Shown: positions 37,895 to 47,739, counted from the first letter of the stretch. The stretch: 64,000 nucleotides of DNA from Methylobacterium isbiliense (GCF_022179325.1 NZ_BPQQ01000011.1:1-64000); one strand, 5' to 3'. The notes: generated from the letters alone by a model not told the origin. A program made the numbers and translations.

Positions 37895-38845
37895 ATGTCG
37901 AAGAAGACGAAGTCTGACAAGCCGGATCACGACGGCCATCCGCGCCCCTCCTCGGCCAGCTGGGCCGCGGAGGCCGGCGGCTTTGCCGCGACGAGCCCCG
38001 GCTCGCTCGCCGCCCACACGCTGGTCCGGCCCGCCCCCTGCCCGGGCATCGTCGTCAGCCGTCCGGGCGAGCCCTTCGACCTCGCGGCGGTCGATCCCGA
38101 CGGTCCGCCCGATTCGAACGGGAAGGCCGCCGCCGAGACGGCGCTCGCGGTGGAGCGGGCGCGCCTCGTCGGCCTGCAGGAGCGGCTCTACGCCGAGCAC
38201 AGGCGCAGCCTGCTGGTGGTGCTCCAGGCGATCGACACCGGCGGCAAGGACGGCACGATCCGGCACGTCTTCGAGGGCGTGAACCCGCAGGGCTGCCAGG
38301 TATGGTCCTTCAAGACGCCCTCCCAGGAGGAGCTCGACCACGACTTCCTCTGGCGCTATCACCACCACGTCCCGGCGCGCGGCATGATCGGCGTGTTCAA
38401 CCGCAGCCACTACGAGGACGTGCTGATCGTCCGGGTCAAGGGCCTCGTGCCGGAGGCGGTCTGGCGGCAGCGCTACGGCCTCATCAACGACTTCGAGCGC
38501 CTGCTGACCCTGTCCGGCACCACCGTGCTGAAGTTCTTCCTCCACATCTCCCGCGACGAGCAGAAGAAGCGGCTGGAGAGCCGGCTCACCGATCCGAACA
38601 AGCGCTGGAAGTTCGATCCGGCCGACCTCGTCGAGCGCCGCGCCTGGGACACCTACCAAGCCGCCTTCCAGGACGCCCTGACGTGCTGCAGCACCGAGGC
38701 CGCGCCCTGGTACATCGTGCCGGCCAACCGCAAGTGGTTCCGCAACCTCCTGGTCGCCCGCACCATCGCCGACACGCTGGAGGCGATGAACCCGCGCTTT
38801 CCCGCGGCGCCGGAGGGGCTCGACGACATCAGGGTGCCGGACTGA
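37895..38845 (+). CDS. ppk2: Polyphosphate kinase 2 family protein
   Basis: This 316-aa PPK2 enzyme transfers phosphate between polyphosphate and a nucleoside mono- or diphosphate. The P-loop is VLQAIDTGGKDGTIRHVFEG, followed by GCQVWSFKTPSQEELDHDFL, the Walker B-like GMIGVFNRSHYEDVL and the lid region FFLHISRDEQKKRLESRL. The single PPK2 domain and the FKTPSQEELDHDFLW wording fit the class that phosphorylates AMP and ADP. The ATG at 37895 (MSKKTKSDKPD) is preferred. Its 3' end overlaps the convergent acyltransferase gene by 17 nt. Confidence 0.92.
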   Translation: MSKKTKSDKPDHDGHPRPSSASWAAEAGGFAATSPGSLAAHTLVRPAPCPGIVVSRPGEPFDLAAVDPDGPPDSNGKAAAETALAVERARLVGLQERLYAEHRRSLLVVLQAIDTGGKDGTIRHVFEGVNPQGCQVWSFKTPSQEELDHDFLWRYHHHVPARGMIGVFNRSHYEDVLIVRVKGLVPEAVWRQRYGLINDFERLLTLSGTTVLKFFLHISRDEQKKRLESRLTDPNKRWKFDPADLVERRAWDTYQAAFQDALTCCSTEAAPWYIVPANRKWFRNLLVARTIADTLEAMNPRFPAAPEGLDDIRVPD

Positions 38846-39899
38846 CCCTCGGCCGGGCAGTCCGCAGGCCGCGCCGCAGGGCGGGCGCCTCGACCACGAG
38901 CCAGCTCGCGATGCCGAGGAGCCCCGCGAGGCCGAGCGTGACGAGGGTGACGGACCAGGGCGACAGGCCGGGCGCGTGCAGGACGAGCAGGTTCTGGATC
39001 GGCCACGCGTAGAGATAGAGCCCGTAGGACGGGTCGAGCCGGTTCGTCGCGAGGCTCACGGCGCCCGGGGGCACCGCGAAGGCGAACCAGAACACGAGGT
39101 AGCCGCCCAGCAGCACGAGGGCCGGCTCGGCGAGGGTGGGGCTGAACAGGAGCGGCACGAGCAGCAGGGCCGCGAGCGCCGCGCCGCGCGCCGAATAGGC
39201 GATGCGGTGGCGCAGGAGATAGAACGCCCCGCCGCAGCAGAAGACGGCCGCGAAGCGGATGAGGCTCGCGAGCCGGAACCCCAGCGCGTCGGAGAGCCCC
39301 AGCACCGGGACGTGGCCGCGCAGGGCATAGAGGAGGCCGAGGCCGGCGAGCAGCGCGAGGTAGACCCGCGGCCGCTTGAGCGCCCCGGCGACGCCCAGGA
39401 CGACGACGAGGAGATAGCAGCCGAACTCGTACGAGATCGTCCACATCGAGCCGTTCAGCTGCGGATAGGGCAGCCCGGCGAAGGCGCCCGGCACATCGGG
39501 CGGCGCGAGGAGCGCCATGCGGCCGAGGGACTTCAGCCACGCCGACGGCGTCAGGACCCCGCCCGCGAGCGGGGCGACGACCGCGATGCAGACCAGGGAG
39601 GCGACGAGGAAGCCCGGATAGATCCGCAGGATGCGCCGGACGAGATACTCGCCGGGCGAGGCCGCGCCGAGATAGCTGCGGGTGATGAGATAGCCGCTGA
39701 TGAGGAAGAACCCGTCCACGGCCACCTCCCCGAACGAGAGGGTGCCGAACACCCGGGTGAGCACCTCGCGGGAGCGGTTGCCGTCGATCAGTTCCGGCGA
39801 GTGGGCGACCACCACCAGGGCCGCGAACAGCAGGCGCAGGAGGCCGAGGTTGTTGGCGCGGAGGGCATCGGCCTCCTCGGGCCGCTGGGTCAGGATCAT
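38829..39899 (-). CDS. OafA/YrhL-type acyltransferase, membrane-bound
   Basis: This 356-aa acyltransferase-3 family protein has about ten membrane segments. It includes the N-terminal RLLFAALVVVAHSPEL with the conserved His, GEVAVDGFFLISGYLITRSY, RRILRIYPGFLVA and GSMWTISYEFGCYLL. Such enzymes O-acetylate or otherwise acylate surface sugars. The partner polysaccharide is unknown, and the gene has no glycan-synthesis neighbours. ATG at 39899. Confidence 0.9.
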   Translation of the reverse strand: MILTQRPEEADALRANNLGLLRLLFAALVVVAHSPELIDGNRSREVLTRVFGTLSFGEVAVDGFFLISGYLITRSYLGAASPGEYLVRRILRIYPGFLVASLVCIAVVAPLAGGVLTPSAWLKSLGRMALLAPPDVPGAFAGLPYPQLNGSMWTISYEFGCYLLVVVLGVAGALKRPRVYLALLAGLGLLYALRGHVPVLGLSDALGFRLASLIRFAAVFCCGGAFYLLRHRIAYSARGAALAALLLVPLLFSPTLAEPALVLLGGYLVFWFAFAVPPGAVSLATNRLDPSYGLYLYAWPIQNLLVLHAPGLSPWSVTLVTLGLAGLLGIASWLVVEAPALRRGLRTARPRVSPAP

Positions 39900-40108
39900 G
39901 TCTGCCGTCTCGGCGCGGACCGGCGCGGCCACGCTTGGGAGCCGGGACCCTAGAAGGGTTTCCCGATTGTGTCCGGGACATTTCCGCGACAAACGGGCGG
40001 AAGCGCGGCGGCGTGGCAGCAGGGACGCGGCGGCCCCCCGCGGGCTGGACAGCCCGGCCGTCGCCTGCCATCGTGCGCGAAACATTATTTCGCAGGGCGG
40101 AAACGCGT

Positions 40109-40867
40109 ATGATCAGTGCGGATCTTCGGGGACGCTGCGTCCTCGTGACGGGCGGCGCATCGGGCATCGGGCTGGCCGCCGTGACGCTGTTTGCCCGCAA
40201 CGGCGCGGCGGTGGCGCTCAACCACCTGCCGGACGACCCGCGCGGTCCGGAGGCGGTGGCGCGGCTCACCGGCGACGGGCTCTCGGTCGTCGGTGTGCCG
40301 GGCAACGTGGCGGTGCCGGGCGAGGCCGAGGCGATGGTGGCGCGGGCGGTCGAGGCGCTCGGCGGGCTCGATGTGCTGATCAACAACGCGGGCACGCCCG
40401 CCTCCAGCCAGCCGATCGACTTCGCCGACCTCGACGCGATGACCGAGGATTTCTGGCAGACGATCCTGAGCACGAACCTGATCGGCCCCTATCGCTGCGC
40501 CCGGGCGGCGGCGGCGCAGCTGAAGGCGCGGCGCGGCTGCATCGTGAACACCGCCTCGATCGCGGGGCTCGGGCGGCGCGGCTCCAGCATCGCCTACTCG
40601 GCCGGCAAGGCCGGGCTCGTCAACCTCACCCGCAGCCTCGCCCGGGCGCTCGCCCCGGAGGTGCGGGTCAACGCCGTCGCCCCCGGCCTCGTGGAGACGC
40701 CCTGGACGCAAGGCTGGCCCGAGGCGCGCAAGGCCGCCACGCTCTCGCGCACCCTGCTCGCCCGCCTCGCCAAGCCCGAGGACATCGCCGAGACGATGCT
40801 CTTCCTCGCCGCCGGGGCCGCCTACATCACCGGCGAGACGATCGTGGTGGATGGCGGCCACGACTGA
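40109..40867 (+). CDS. Short-chain dehydrogenase/reductase (FabG-like)
   Basis: This 252-aa classical SDR has the cofactor motif TGGASGIGLAAVTLFARNG, NNAG in DVLINNAGTPASS, the catalytic Ser in NTASIAGLGRRG and YSAGK as the Tyr/Lys pair, ending ITGETIVVDGGHD. The His-Asp pair instead of the commonest TGRNEV wording hints at a specific secondary-alcohol substrate. The ATG at 40109 starts MISADLRGRCVLVTGG. It is followed after 44 nt by the BKACE gene, so the two probably act on related keto acids. Confidence 0.9.
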   Translation: MISADLRGRCVLVTGGASGIGLAAVTLFARNGAAVALNHLPDDPRGPEAVARLTGDGLSVVGVPGNVAVPGEAEAMVARAVEALGGLDVLINNAGTPASSQPIDFADLDAMTEDFWQTILSTNLIGPYRCARAAAAQLKARRGCIVNTASIAGLGRRGSSIAYSAGKAGLVNLTRSLARALAPEVRVNAVAPGLVETPWTQGWPEARKAATLSRTLLARLAKPEDIAETMLFLAAGAAYITGETIVVDGGHD

Positions 40868-40911
40868 GGCGCCTCCGGGCGCTTCCCTGACGGACCCACG
40901 AGGAGCACCGC

Positions 40912-41793
40912 ATGTCCCGCAAGACCGTCATCACCTGCGCGCTGACCGGCTCGTTCGACACGCCGTCGAAGAACCCGGCGGTGCCGGTGAGCCCCCAGGC
41001 CATCGCGCAATCGGCGATCGAGGCGGCGCAGGCCGGGGCGGCGGTGGTGCACATCCACGTGCGCGACCCCCAGACCGCCAAGCCCAGCATGGATCTCGCG
41101 CTCTACCGCGAGGTGGTGGAGCGGATCCGCGAGCGTGACGGCGACGTGATCCTCAACCTCACCACCGGCGCGGGCGGGCGCTACGTGCCAGGCGAGCCCG
41201 ATCCGGCCCAGGCCGGACCCGGCACCAGCCTCGCCTCCCCGGAGGCTCGCACGCGGCACGTGACGGCCCTGCGGCCGGAGATCTGCACGCTCGACGTCGC
41301 GACGATGAATTTCGGCGAGCACACCTTCCTCAACACGCCCGCCCACCTGCGCGCCATGGCGGCCCGGATCGCCGAGGCCGGCACGCGGCCGGAGATCGAG
41401 GTGTTCGACCTCGGCCAGATCGAACTCGCCAAGCACCTGATCGCGGAGGGGCACCTCGCCCGCCCGCCGCTGTTCCAGCTCTGCCTCGGCATCCCGTGGG
41501 GAGCGCCGGCCACGCCCGAGACCATGCTGCAGATGCGCGACCGGCTGCCGCCGGACGCGGTGTGGTCGGCCTTCGGCATCGCGCGGGCGGAGTTTCCCAT
41601 GGTGGCGCTGGCCGCCACGGCCGGCGGCCACGTGCGGGTGGGGCTGGAGGACAACCTCTACCTGTCGCGCGGGCAACTCGCCCCGAGCAACGCGGCGCTG
41701 GTGGAGAAGGCCGCGACGCTGCTCTCGCTCCTCGACTGCGCCCCCGCGACCCCGACCGAGGCGCGCGTCCTGTTCGGGCTCGCTCCGCGCTGA
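40912..41793 (+). CDS. BKACE-family beta-keto acid cleavage enzyme (DUF849)
   Basis: This 293-aa TIM-barrel enzyme is of the DUF849/BKACE family, which cleaves a beta-keto acid with acetyl-CoA to give acetoacetate and a CoA ester. The zinc site begins with VVHIHVRDP (two His), and the catalytic Glu lies in VRVGLEDNLYLSRGQLAPSN; LFQLCLGIPWGAPAT is another family motif. Family members act on 3-keto-5-aminohexanoate, dehydrocarnitine and other substrates; which one applies here is unknown. A GAGGAGC site precedes ATG 40912. Confidence 0.92.
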   Translation: MSRKTVITCALTGSFDTPSKNPAVPVSPQAIAQSAIEAAQAGAAVVHIHVRDPQTAKPSMDLALYREVVERIRERDGDVILNLTTGAGGRYVPGEPDPAQAGPGTSLASPEARTRHVTALRPEICTLDVATMNFGEHTFLNTPAHLRAMAARIAEAGTRPEIEVFDLGQIELAKHLIAEGHLARPPLFQLCLGIPWGAPATPETMLQMRDRLPPDAVWSAFGIARAEFPMVALAATAGGHVRVGLEDNLYLSRGQLAPSNAALVEKAATLLSLLDCAPATPTEARVLFGLAPR

Positions 41794-41824
41794 CGCGCGC
41801 GGCGGCCATGATCGTGAAGGCTGC

Positions 41825-42316
41825 TCAGGCGCGCCGAGCCCGGGCGGCGGCGGTGCCTGCGAGCCCCGCGAGCGCCAGCGAGATCAGCACGTTCCAGCCC
41901 GCCAGCGAGACGCCGAGGAAGCGCCACGCCGCCTCGGTGCAACTCACCACCCGGGTGGTCTCCAGGGTCTTGAGGAAGTCGTCGACGCTGGCGGGGCCGG
42001 GGCCCGCGCCGCCGCCGCAATCGCTGGGACCCGGCCAGAAGCCCCATTCCGCACCCGCGTGGTAGGCCCCGAGGCCGGCGCTCGCGAGGAAGAGGAGCGC
42101 CAGCCCGGCCAGCACCCAGCGGGCGAGGCGACCGGGCAGCAGCGCCGCCATCGCGGCGAGCGGCAGCGCGAGGTAGTAGGGCTGGCGCTGCTCCAGGCAG
42201 AGCTTGCACGGCACGTAGCCGAGGACGTGCTGGAAGATCAGCGCCCCGCCCACCGTGGCGGCGGCGCCGAGGAGCACGAGGAGCGCCGCCGGACGCGGCG
42301 CCGTGAGCGCGGTCAT
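41825..42316 (-). CDS. dsbB: Disulfide bond formation protein DsbB
   Basis: This 163-aa four-helix membrane protein has the quinone-side redox pair CKLC (VPCKLCLEQRQPYY) and a second periplasmic Cys pair (SDCGGG and VVSCTEAAWRFLG). DsbB re-oxidises DsbA and passes electrons to ubiquinone. ATG at 42316. It is directly downstream of the YqaA/DedA-like gene, with an 8-nt gap, an arrangement seen in other Rhizobiales. Confidence 0.93.
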   Translation of the reverse strand: MTALTAPRPAALLVLLGAAATVGGALIFQHVLGYVPCKLCLEQRQPYYLALPLAAMAALLPGRLARWVLAGLALLFLASAGLGAYHAGAEWGFWPGPSDCGGGAGPGPASVDDFLKTLETTRVVSCTEAAWRFLGVSLAGWNVLISLALAGLAGTAAARARRA

Positions 42317-42324
42317 GGAACGCC

Positions 42325-42906
42325 TCAGAACAGGTAGCGGAACCCGACGAAGCCGAGCACCACCACCGCCACCAAGCCCCCGGCGACCGCGTTCAGGTGT
42401 CGGTCGAGCACGGTGCGGATGCCGACGCCGTAGCGGCTCACGAGGCCGGCCAGAACGTAGAAGCGTGCGCCGCGCGTGACCAGCGACAGGAGCGTGAACC
42501 ACAGGAGGTCGTAGCCCGCGAAGCCCGACGTGATGGTGACGAGCTTGTAGGGGATTGGGGTGAGGCCCTTCAGCAGGATCACCCAATGCCCATACCGGGC
42601 GTAGGAGTCGCGGAAGGCCTCGGCCTTGGCCGAGAGGCCGTAGAGGTTGAACAGCCAGACCCCGACGGAATCGTAGAGCAGCGCGCCGATGGCGTAGCCG
42701 AGCAGGCCTCCCGCCACCGAGGTCAGCGTTGCCACGAGGGCGTAGTGCCACGCCCGCTCGGGCCGGCTCACCACCATCGGCACCAGCATCACGTCGGGCG
42801 GGATCGGGAAGAACGAACTCTCCGTGAAGGAGACCGCGCCGAGCGCGTAGGGAGCCGTGGGCCGCGCGGCGAGCGCGAGGATCCACTCGTAGAGGCGACG
42901 AAGCAT
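42325..42906 (-). CDS. DedA/YqaA-like VTT-domain membrane protein
   Basis: This 193-aa VTT (SNARE-associated) family membrane protein has FTESSFFPIPPDVMLVPMVV, the re-entrant motif GGLLGYAIGALLYD, and GLTPIPYKLVTITSGFAGYD. DedA-family proteins are lipid scramblases or flippases of undecaprenyl phosphate and phospholipids. YqaA-like members are shorter, as here. ATG at 42906. It forms an operon with dsbB. Confidence 0.9.
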   Translation of the reverse strand: MLRRLYEWILALAARPTAPYALGAVSFTESSFFPIPPDVMLVPMVVSRPERAWHYALVATLTSVAGGLLGYAIGALLYDSVGVWLFNLYGLSAKAEAFRDSYARYGHWVILLKGLTPIPYKLVTITSGFAGYDLLWFTLLSLVTRGARFYVLAGLVSRYGVGIRTVLDRHLNAVAGGLVAVVVLGFVGFRYLF

Positions 42907-43094
42907 CGATGCGGGTGCCTGCTTGTGTCGGAGTGCGGTCGCGCTCTCACAGCACAGGATTGCGGCGGCGGCGAGGGCGCGCAGGCATGCACCCGGCCCG
43001 CAGGGCGGGGCGCGTGCCTGCGAGGCGGCAGTCTCGCGCAGGCGGGCGGCGCGCCGGCCGGTTCTTCCGGGGGAGCGGCCTCACTCCCCGGAGG

Positions 43095-43127
43095 CAGGCG
43101 CCTCCCCCCGCAGGAGGGCGGCGCCTG
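43095..43127 (-). terminator. Hairpin downstream of livM
   Basis: The 8-bp arms CAGGCGCC and GGCGCCTG with a GC-rich interior lie 13 nt after the livM stop codon on the minus strand. There is no clear T-run. Confidence 0.45.
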
Positions 43128-43139
43128 TCGCAGCCCGCG

Positions 43140-44135
43140 TCAGAGCGGCTTCTTCAGCAGGCGGGCGAACAGCCCGACGATGCCCTCGCGGAACAGCAGC
43201 ACGCAGACGACGAACACCACGCCCTGGATGATCGTCACCCAGGCGCCGAACTGCGCGAGGTAGTTCTCCATCGCGATGATCACGAAGGAGCCGAGGATCG
43301 GCCCAAACACCGTGCCCATGCCGCCCACCAGCGTCATCAGCACCACCTCCCCCGACATCGACCAGTGCACGTCGGTGAGCGAGGCGAGCTGGAACACGAT
43401 CGCCTTGGTGGCGCCGGCCACGCCCGCGAGCGTGGTCGAGAGCACGAACACCGCGAGCTTGTACTGGTTGGCCCGGTAGCCGAGCGAGATCGCCCGCGGC
43501 TCGTTGTCCCGGATCGCCTTGAGCACCTGGCCGAACGGCGAGTGGATGATGCGGTAGATCAGCAGCAGGCCGGCGAAGAAGATCAGCGCCACGAGCGCGT
43601 AGAGCACCCGGTCGTCCGCGAGGCTGATCACCCCGAACAGGTGGCCGCGCGGCACCGCCTGGATGCCGTCCTCGCCGCCGGTGAACTTCGCCTGCAGCGA
43701 GAAGAAGAACACCATCTGGGCCAGCGCCAGGGTGATCATCGAGAAGTAGATGCCCTGGCGCCGGATGGCGAGCGCCCCGAAGACGAGGCCGAGCAGGGCC
43801 GCGGTGAGCGTGCCGGCGAGGATGGCCAGTTCCGGGGTGAGGCCCCAGTGCTTGGCGCCGTAGGCCGAGATGTAGCTCGCCATGCCGAAATAGGCGGCGT
43901 GGCCGAAGCTGAGCAGGCCGCCATAGCCGAGCAGAAGGTTGAAGGCGAGCGCGAACAGCGCGAAGCACAACACCTTCATCAGGAAGACTGGGTAGAGGAT
44001 CAGCGGCAGCACCGCGAGGGCGACCGCGATGCCGATGAAGACCATGCGGTGGAACGCCTTGGCGTCCTTGCCCTCGGGCAGGGCGGCGGCGATCGGGGAG
44101 GCGTCGTCGGACGCCGTGGCGGCGGAATGGGCCAT
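43140..44135 (-). CDS. livM: Branched-chain amino acid-type ABC permease LivM
   Basis: This 331-aa inner-membrane permease has about eight to ten hydrophobic segments and the LivM motifs NLLLGYGGLLSFGHAAYFGM, IRDNEPRAISLGYRANQYKL and LVGGMGTVFGPILGS. It is the last gene of the six-gene liv operon and pairs with LivH to form the channel. The start ATG at 44135 gives a 25-residue polar head. Confidence 0.94.
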   Translation of the reverse strand: MAHSAATASDDASPIAAALPEGKDAKAFHRMVFIGIAVALAVLPLILYPVFLMKVLCFALFALAFNLLLGYGGLLSFGHAAYFGMASYISAYGAKHWGLTPELAILAGTLTAALLGLVFGALAIRRQGIYFSMITLALAQMVFFFSLQAKFTGGEDGIQAVPRGHLFGVISLADDRVLYALVALIFFAGLLLIYRIIHSPFGQVLKAIRDNEPRAISLGYRANQYKLAVFVLSTTLAGVAGATKAIVFQLASLTDVHWSMSGEVVLMTLVGGMGTVFGPILGSFVIIAMENYLAQFGAWVTIIQGVVFVVCVLLFREGIVGLFARLLKKPL

Positions 44136-44177
44136 CTCAGGCGGTCCTCGCGGGGACGGAGAGCGGAAGGGCGGACA

Positions 44178-45065
44178 TCAGGCGGTGCGTCCGAACAGGC
44201 CGGCGGGCTTCACCAGGAGCACCAGCACCATGATGACGAAGATCACGGTCGAGGACGCTTCCGGGTAGAACACCTTGGTCAGGCCCTCGATCAGGCCGAG
44301 GGTGAAGCCGGTGATGATGGAGCCCAGGATCGAGCCCATCCCGCCGATCACCACCACGGCGAAGACCACGATGATGATGTCGGCGCCCATGTTGGGGTTC
44401 ACCGAGTAGACGGGCGCGGCGAGCACGCCCGCGAAGGCGGCGAGCGCCACGCCGAAGCCGTAGGTGAGGGTCAGGAGCAGCGGCACGTTCACGCCGAAGG
44501 CCTGGACCAGGGTCGGGTTCTCGGTGGCGGCGCGCAGATACGCGCCGAGCTTGGTCTTCTCGATCACCAGCCAGGTGGCCAGGCAGACGACCAGCGAGGC
44601 GACCACGACCCAGCCGCGGTAGTTCGGCAGGAACATGAAGGGCAGGCGCTGGCCGCCCGAGAGTTCGGACGGGATCGCGTAGGGCAGGCCCGAGACGCCG
44701 TACTCGTTGCGGAACAAGCCCTGGATGATGAGCGCCAGGCCGAAGGTGAGGAGCAGGCCGTAGAGGTGGTCGAGCTTGTAGAGCCGGGCGATCAGCAGCC
44801 GCTCCATGATCACGCCGAACAGGCCGACCGCCAGCGGGGCCAGCAGCAAGGCCCACCAGTAGCCGATGCCGGCGTAGTTGAGCAGCATCCAGGCCACGAA
44901 CGCGCCCATCATGTACTGGGCGCCGTGCGTGAAGTTGATGATGTTCAGGAGGCCGAAGATGATCGCGAGGCCGAGCGACAGGATCGCGTAGAACGAGCCG
45001 TTGATGAGTCCGAGCAGGAGTTGCCCGAACAGCGCCTGCATGGGAACGCCGAAGATCATGGTCAT
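44178..45065 (-). CDS. livH: Branched-chain amino acid-type ABC permease LivH
   Basis: This 295-aa permease has the LivH signatures GLINGSFYAILSLGLAIIFGLL and NFTHGAQYMMGAFVA near the start, LIIQGLFRNEYGVSG mid-chain and VFAVVVIGGMGSILGSIITG near the end. The downstream gene livM starts 42 nt after its stop. A gap of about 140 nt separates it from the binding-protein gene upstream. Confidence 0.95.
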   Translation of the reverse strand: MTMIFGVPMQALFGQLLLGLINGSFYAILSLGLAIIFGLLNIINFTHGAQYMMGAFVAWMLLNYAGIGYWWALLLAPLAVGLFGVIMERLLIARLYKLDHLYGLLLTFGLALIIQGLFRNEYGVSGLPYAIPSELSGGQRLPFMFLPNYRGWVVVASLVVCLATWLVIEKTKLGAYLRAATENPTLVQAFGVNVPLLLTLTYGFGVALAAFAGVLAAPVYSVNPNMGADIIIVVFAVVVIGGMGSILGSIITGFTLGLIEGLTKVFYPEASSTVIFVIMVLVLLVKPAGLFGRTA

Positions 45066-45206
45066 GGCTGGTCAGCGACTCGTGCGGGGGGAAGGCCGGG
45101 GCAGGCGTCCCGGCGGTATCATAGCAGGGCTCCGGTGCCGCGGCACCGGACCCCTGCGCCGTCCCGGATCGGCGCGGCGGAAGGCTCGCCTGCGCCCGGA
45201 CCGGCC

Positions 45207-46412
45207 TCAGCTCTTGCCGACGAGCGGGCAGCCGCCCTCGCTCATCGGGCGGAACGCCTCGTTGCCGGGGATCGTCGCCAGCGTCTTGTAGAGGTCCCAG
45301 GGGTCCTTCGACTCGCCCGGCTTCTTGACCTCGAACAGGTACATGTCGTGGATCTTGCGCCCGTCCGGCCGGATCGTGCCCTTGCCGAACAGCGGATCGT
45401 CGGTGGGCAGTTCCTTCATCTTGGCGATGACCTGCCCGCCGTCCTTGGCCGACTTCAGCGCCTCGACGGCCTTGAGGTAGTGGATCACGCCGCCGTAGAC
45501 GCCGGCCTGCACGGCGGTCGGCTTCTTGCCGTTGAAGGTCTTGGCGAAGCGGTCCGAGAAGGCGCGCGTGGCGTCGTTGAGGTCCCAGTAGAACGGCTCG
45601 GTGAGCACCAGCCCCTGCGCCACCTTCGGGGTGAGGGAGTGCACGTCCGAAGAGAACACGAGGAGGCCCGCGATGGCCTGGCCGCCCTCGGTGATGCCGA
45701 ACTCCGCCGCCTGCTTGATGGCGTTGATGGTGTCGCCGCCGGCATTCGCCAGCCCGATCACCTTGGCGCCCGAGCCCTGCGCCTGGAGCAGGAAGGACGA
45801 GAAGTCGGCGGTCGGGAACGGGGTCTTGACCGAGCCGACCACCTTGCCGCCGTTCTTGGTGACGACCGCGGTGGTGTCGCGCTGCAGCGCCTGCCCGAAG
45901 GCGTAGTCGGCGGTGAGGAAGAACCACGTGTTGCCGCCGCGCTTGACCATCGCGCCGCCGGTGCCGTTGGCGAGCGCCACCGTGTCGTAGGTCCAGTGCA
46001 CGGTGTTGGGCGAGCATTGCGCGCCGGTGAGATCGGCCGTGCCGGCCCCGGAATTCACGAACGCCTTGTTCTTCTCGCGGGTCACCTGGCTGATCGCCAG
46101 CGCCACCGAGGAGGTCGGCACGTCGAGGATCACGTCGACGCCGTCGCGGTCGTACCACTGGCGGGCGAGCGAGGCGCCGACATCGGGCTTGTTCTGGTGG
46201 TCGGCGGAGACGATCTCGACCTTCAGGCCCTTCTCGGCGGCCTTGAAGTCCTCCACCGCCATGCGGGCGGCCACCACCGAGCCCTCGCCCGAGATGTCGG
46301 CGTAGACGCCCGAGCGGTCGTTCAGCACGCCGATCTTCACCGGCGTCTGCGCCTGGGCGGCGGCGGTCATCAGGGCGCCGGCCGCACCGGCGAGCAACAG
46401 TCGCTTCAGCAT
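45207..46412 (-). CDS. ABC transporter substrate-binding protein, liv type (copy 1)
   Basis: This 401-aa periplasmic binding protein has signal peptide MLKRLLLAGAAGALMTAAAQ, then QTPVKIGVLNDRSGVYADIS. It is a type I (Leu/amide) binding fold of the HAAT family: NKAFVNSGAGTADLTGAQC, WFFLTADYAFGQALQRDT and ANAGGDTINAIKQAAEFG. The AGGAGGAGG site before ATG 46412 is strong. It lies directly downstream of a near-duplicate (46505-47740). The substrate is unassigned; the operon layout suits a branched-chain amino acid, amide or small organic acid. Confidence 0.94.
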   Translation of the reverse strand: MLKRLLLAGAAGALMTAAAQAQTPVKIGVLNDRSGVYADISGEGSVVAARMAVEDFKAAEKGLKVEIVSADHQNKPDVGASLARQWYDRDGVDVILDVPTSSVALAISQVTREKNKAFVNSGAGTADLTGAQCSPNTVHWTYDTVALANGTGGAMVKRGGNTWFFLTADYAFGQALQRDTTAVVTKNGGKVVGSVKTPFPTADFSSFLLQAQGSGAKVIGLANAGGDTINAIKQAAEFGITEGGQAIAGLLVFSSDVHSLTPKVAQGLVLTEPFYWDLNDATRAFSDRFAKTFNGKKPTAVQAGVYGGVIHYLKAVEALKSAKDGGQVIAKMKELPTDDPLFGKGTIRPDGRKIHDMYLFEVKKPGESKDPWDLYKTLATIPGNEAFRPMSEGGCPLVGKS

Positions 46413-46504
46413 CTCGATTCCTCCTCCTGTGGCTGCGCCCGCACCAGGCGCCGCCCGTCGTTGCCGGCCCCGGCCCGGGACGGGCCGGGCCGGAAAAATC
46501 TCGC

Positions 46505-47739
46505 TCACGGCTGCGCCCGGTCGAGCCGCACGACGCTGCCCCGCCCCACGAGCGGGCAGCCGCCCTCGCCCATCGGCCGGAACGCCTCGTCGCCGGGGAT
46601 CGTCGCCAGCGTCTTGTAGAGGTCCCACTCGCCCCGCGATTCGGAGGGGCGCTTCACCTCGAACAGGTACATGTCGTGGATCTTGCGCCCGTCCGGCCGG
46701 ATCGTGCCCTTGCCGAACAGCGGATCGTCGGTGGGCAGTTCCTTCATGCCCGCGACCACCCGGCCACCGTCGCGGGCCGATCCCAGGGCCGCCACGGCCT
46801 TGAGGTAATGCAGGACGCCCGCATAGACCCCCGCCTGGGCGGCGGTCGGCTTCTTGCCGTTGAAGGTCTTGGCGAAGCGGTCCGAGAAGGCGCGCGTGGC
46901 GTCGTTGAGGTCCCAGTAGAACGGCTCGGTGAGCACCAGCCCCTGCGCCACCCTCGGGGTGAGCGCGTGGATGTCGGAGGAGAAGATCAGCAAGCCGGCC
47001 AGCGCCTGACCGCCCTCCGTGATGCCGAGCTTGGCGGCCTGCCGCACCGCCGTGATGGTGTCGCCGCCCGCATTGGCAAGCCCGATCACCTTGGCGCCGG
47101 ACTGCCGCGCGGCGGTCAGGAAGGCCGAGACGTCCGAGGCCGGGAACGGCGCCTTCACGGCCCCCACGACCCGCCCTCCCCGGCCGGTGATCACCGCGGT
47201 GGTGTCGCGCTGCACCGCTTCGCCGAACGCATAATCGGCGGTGATGAAGAACCACGTGTCGCCGCCGCGCTTGACCATCGCGCCGCCGGTGCCGTTGGCG
47301 AGCGCCACCGTGTCGAAGGTCCAGTGTACGGTGTTGGGCGAGCACTGCGTGCCGGTGAGATCGGCCGTGCCGGCCCCCGAATCCACCAGCACCTTGTTGC
47401 GCTCGCGGGCCACGTGGTGGACGGCCAGCGCCACCGAGGAGGTCGGCACGTCGAAGATCGCGTCCACGCCCTCGCGGTCGAACCACTGGCGGGCGATGCT
47501 CGCGCCGAGATCGGGCTTGTTCTGGTGGTCGGCGGAGACGATCTCGACCTTCAGGCCCTTCTCGGCGGCCTTGAAGTCCTCCACCGCCATGCGGGCGGCC
47601 ACCACCGAGCCCTCGCCCGAGATGTCGGCGTAGACGCCCGAACGGTCGTTCAGCACGCCGATCCTCACCGGCGTCTGACCCTGGACCGACCCCGCCGTCG
47701 CCAGGGCGAGCACGGCGGCGAGGAGGAGCTGCGCGCGCA

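Noticed and set aside
42909-46619. A 1236-codon plus-strand frame across the liv permease genes
   Set aside because: Antisense shadow of livM, livH and a binding-protein gene; low-complexity His/Arg/Glu-rich sequence.
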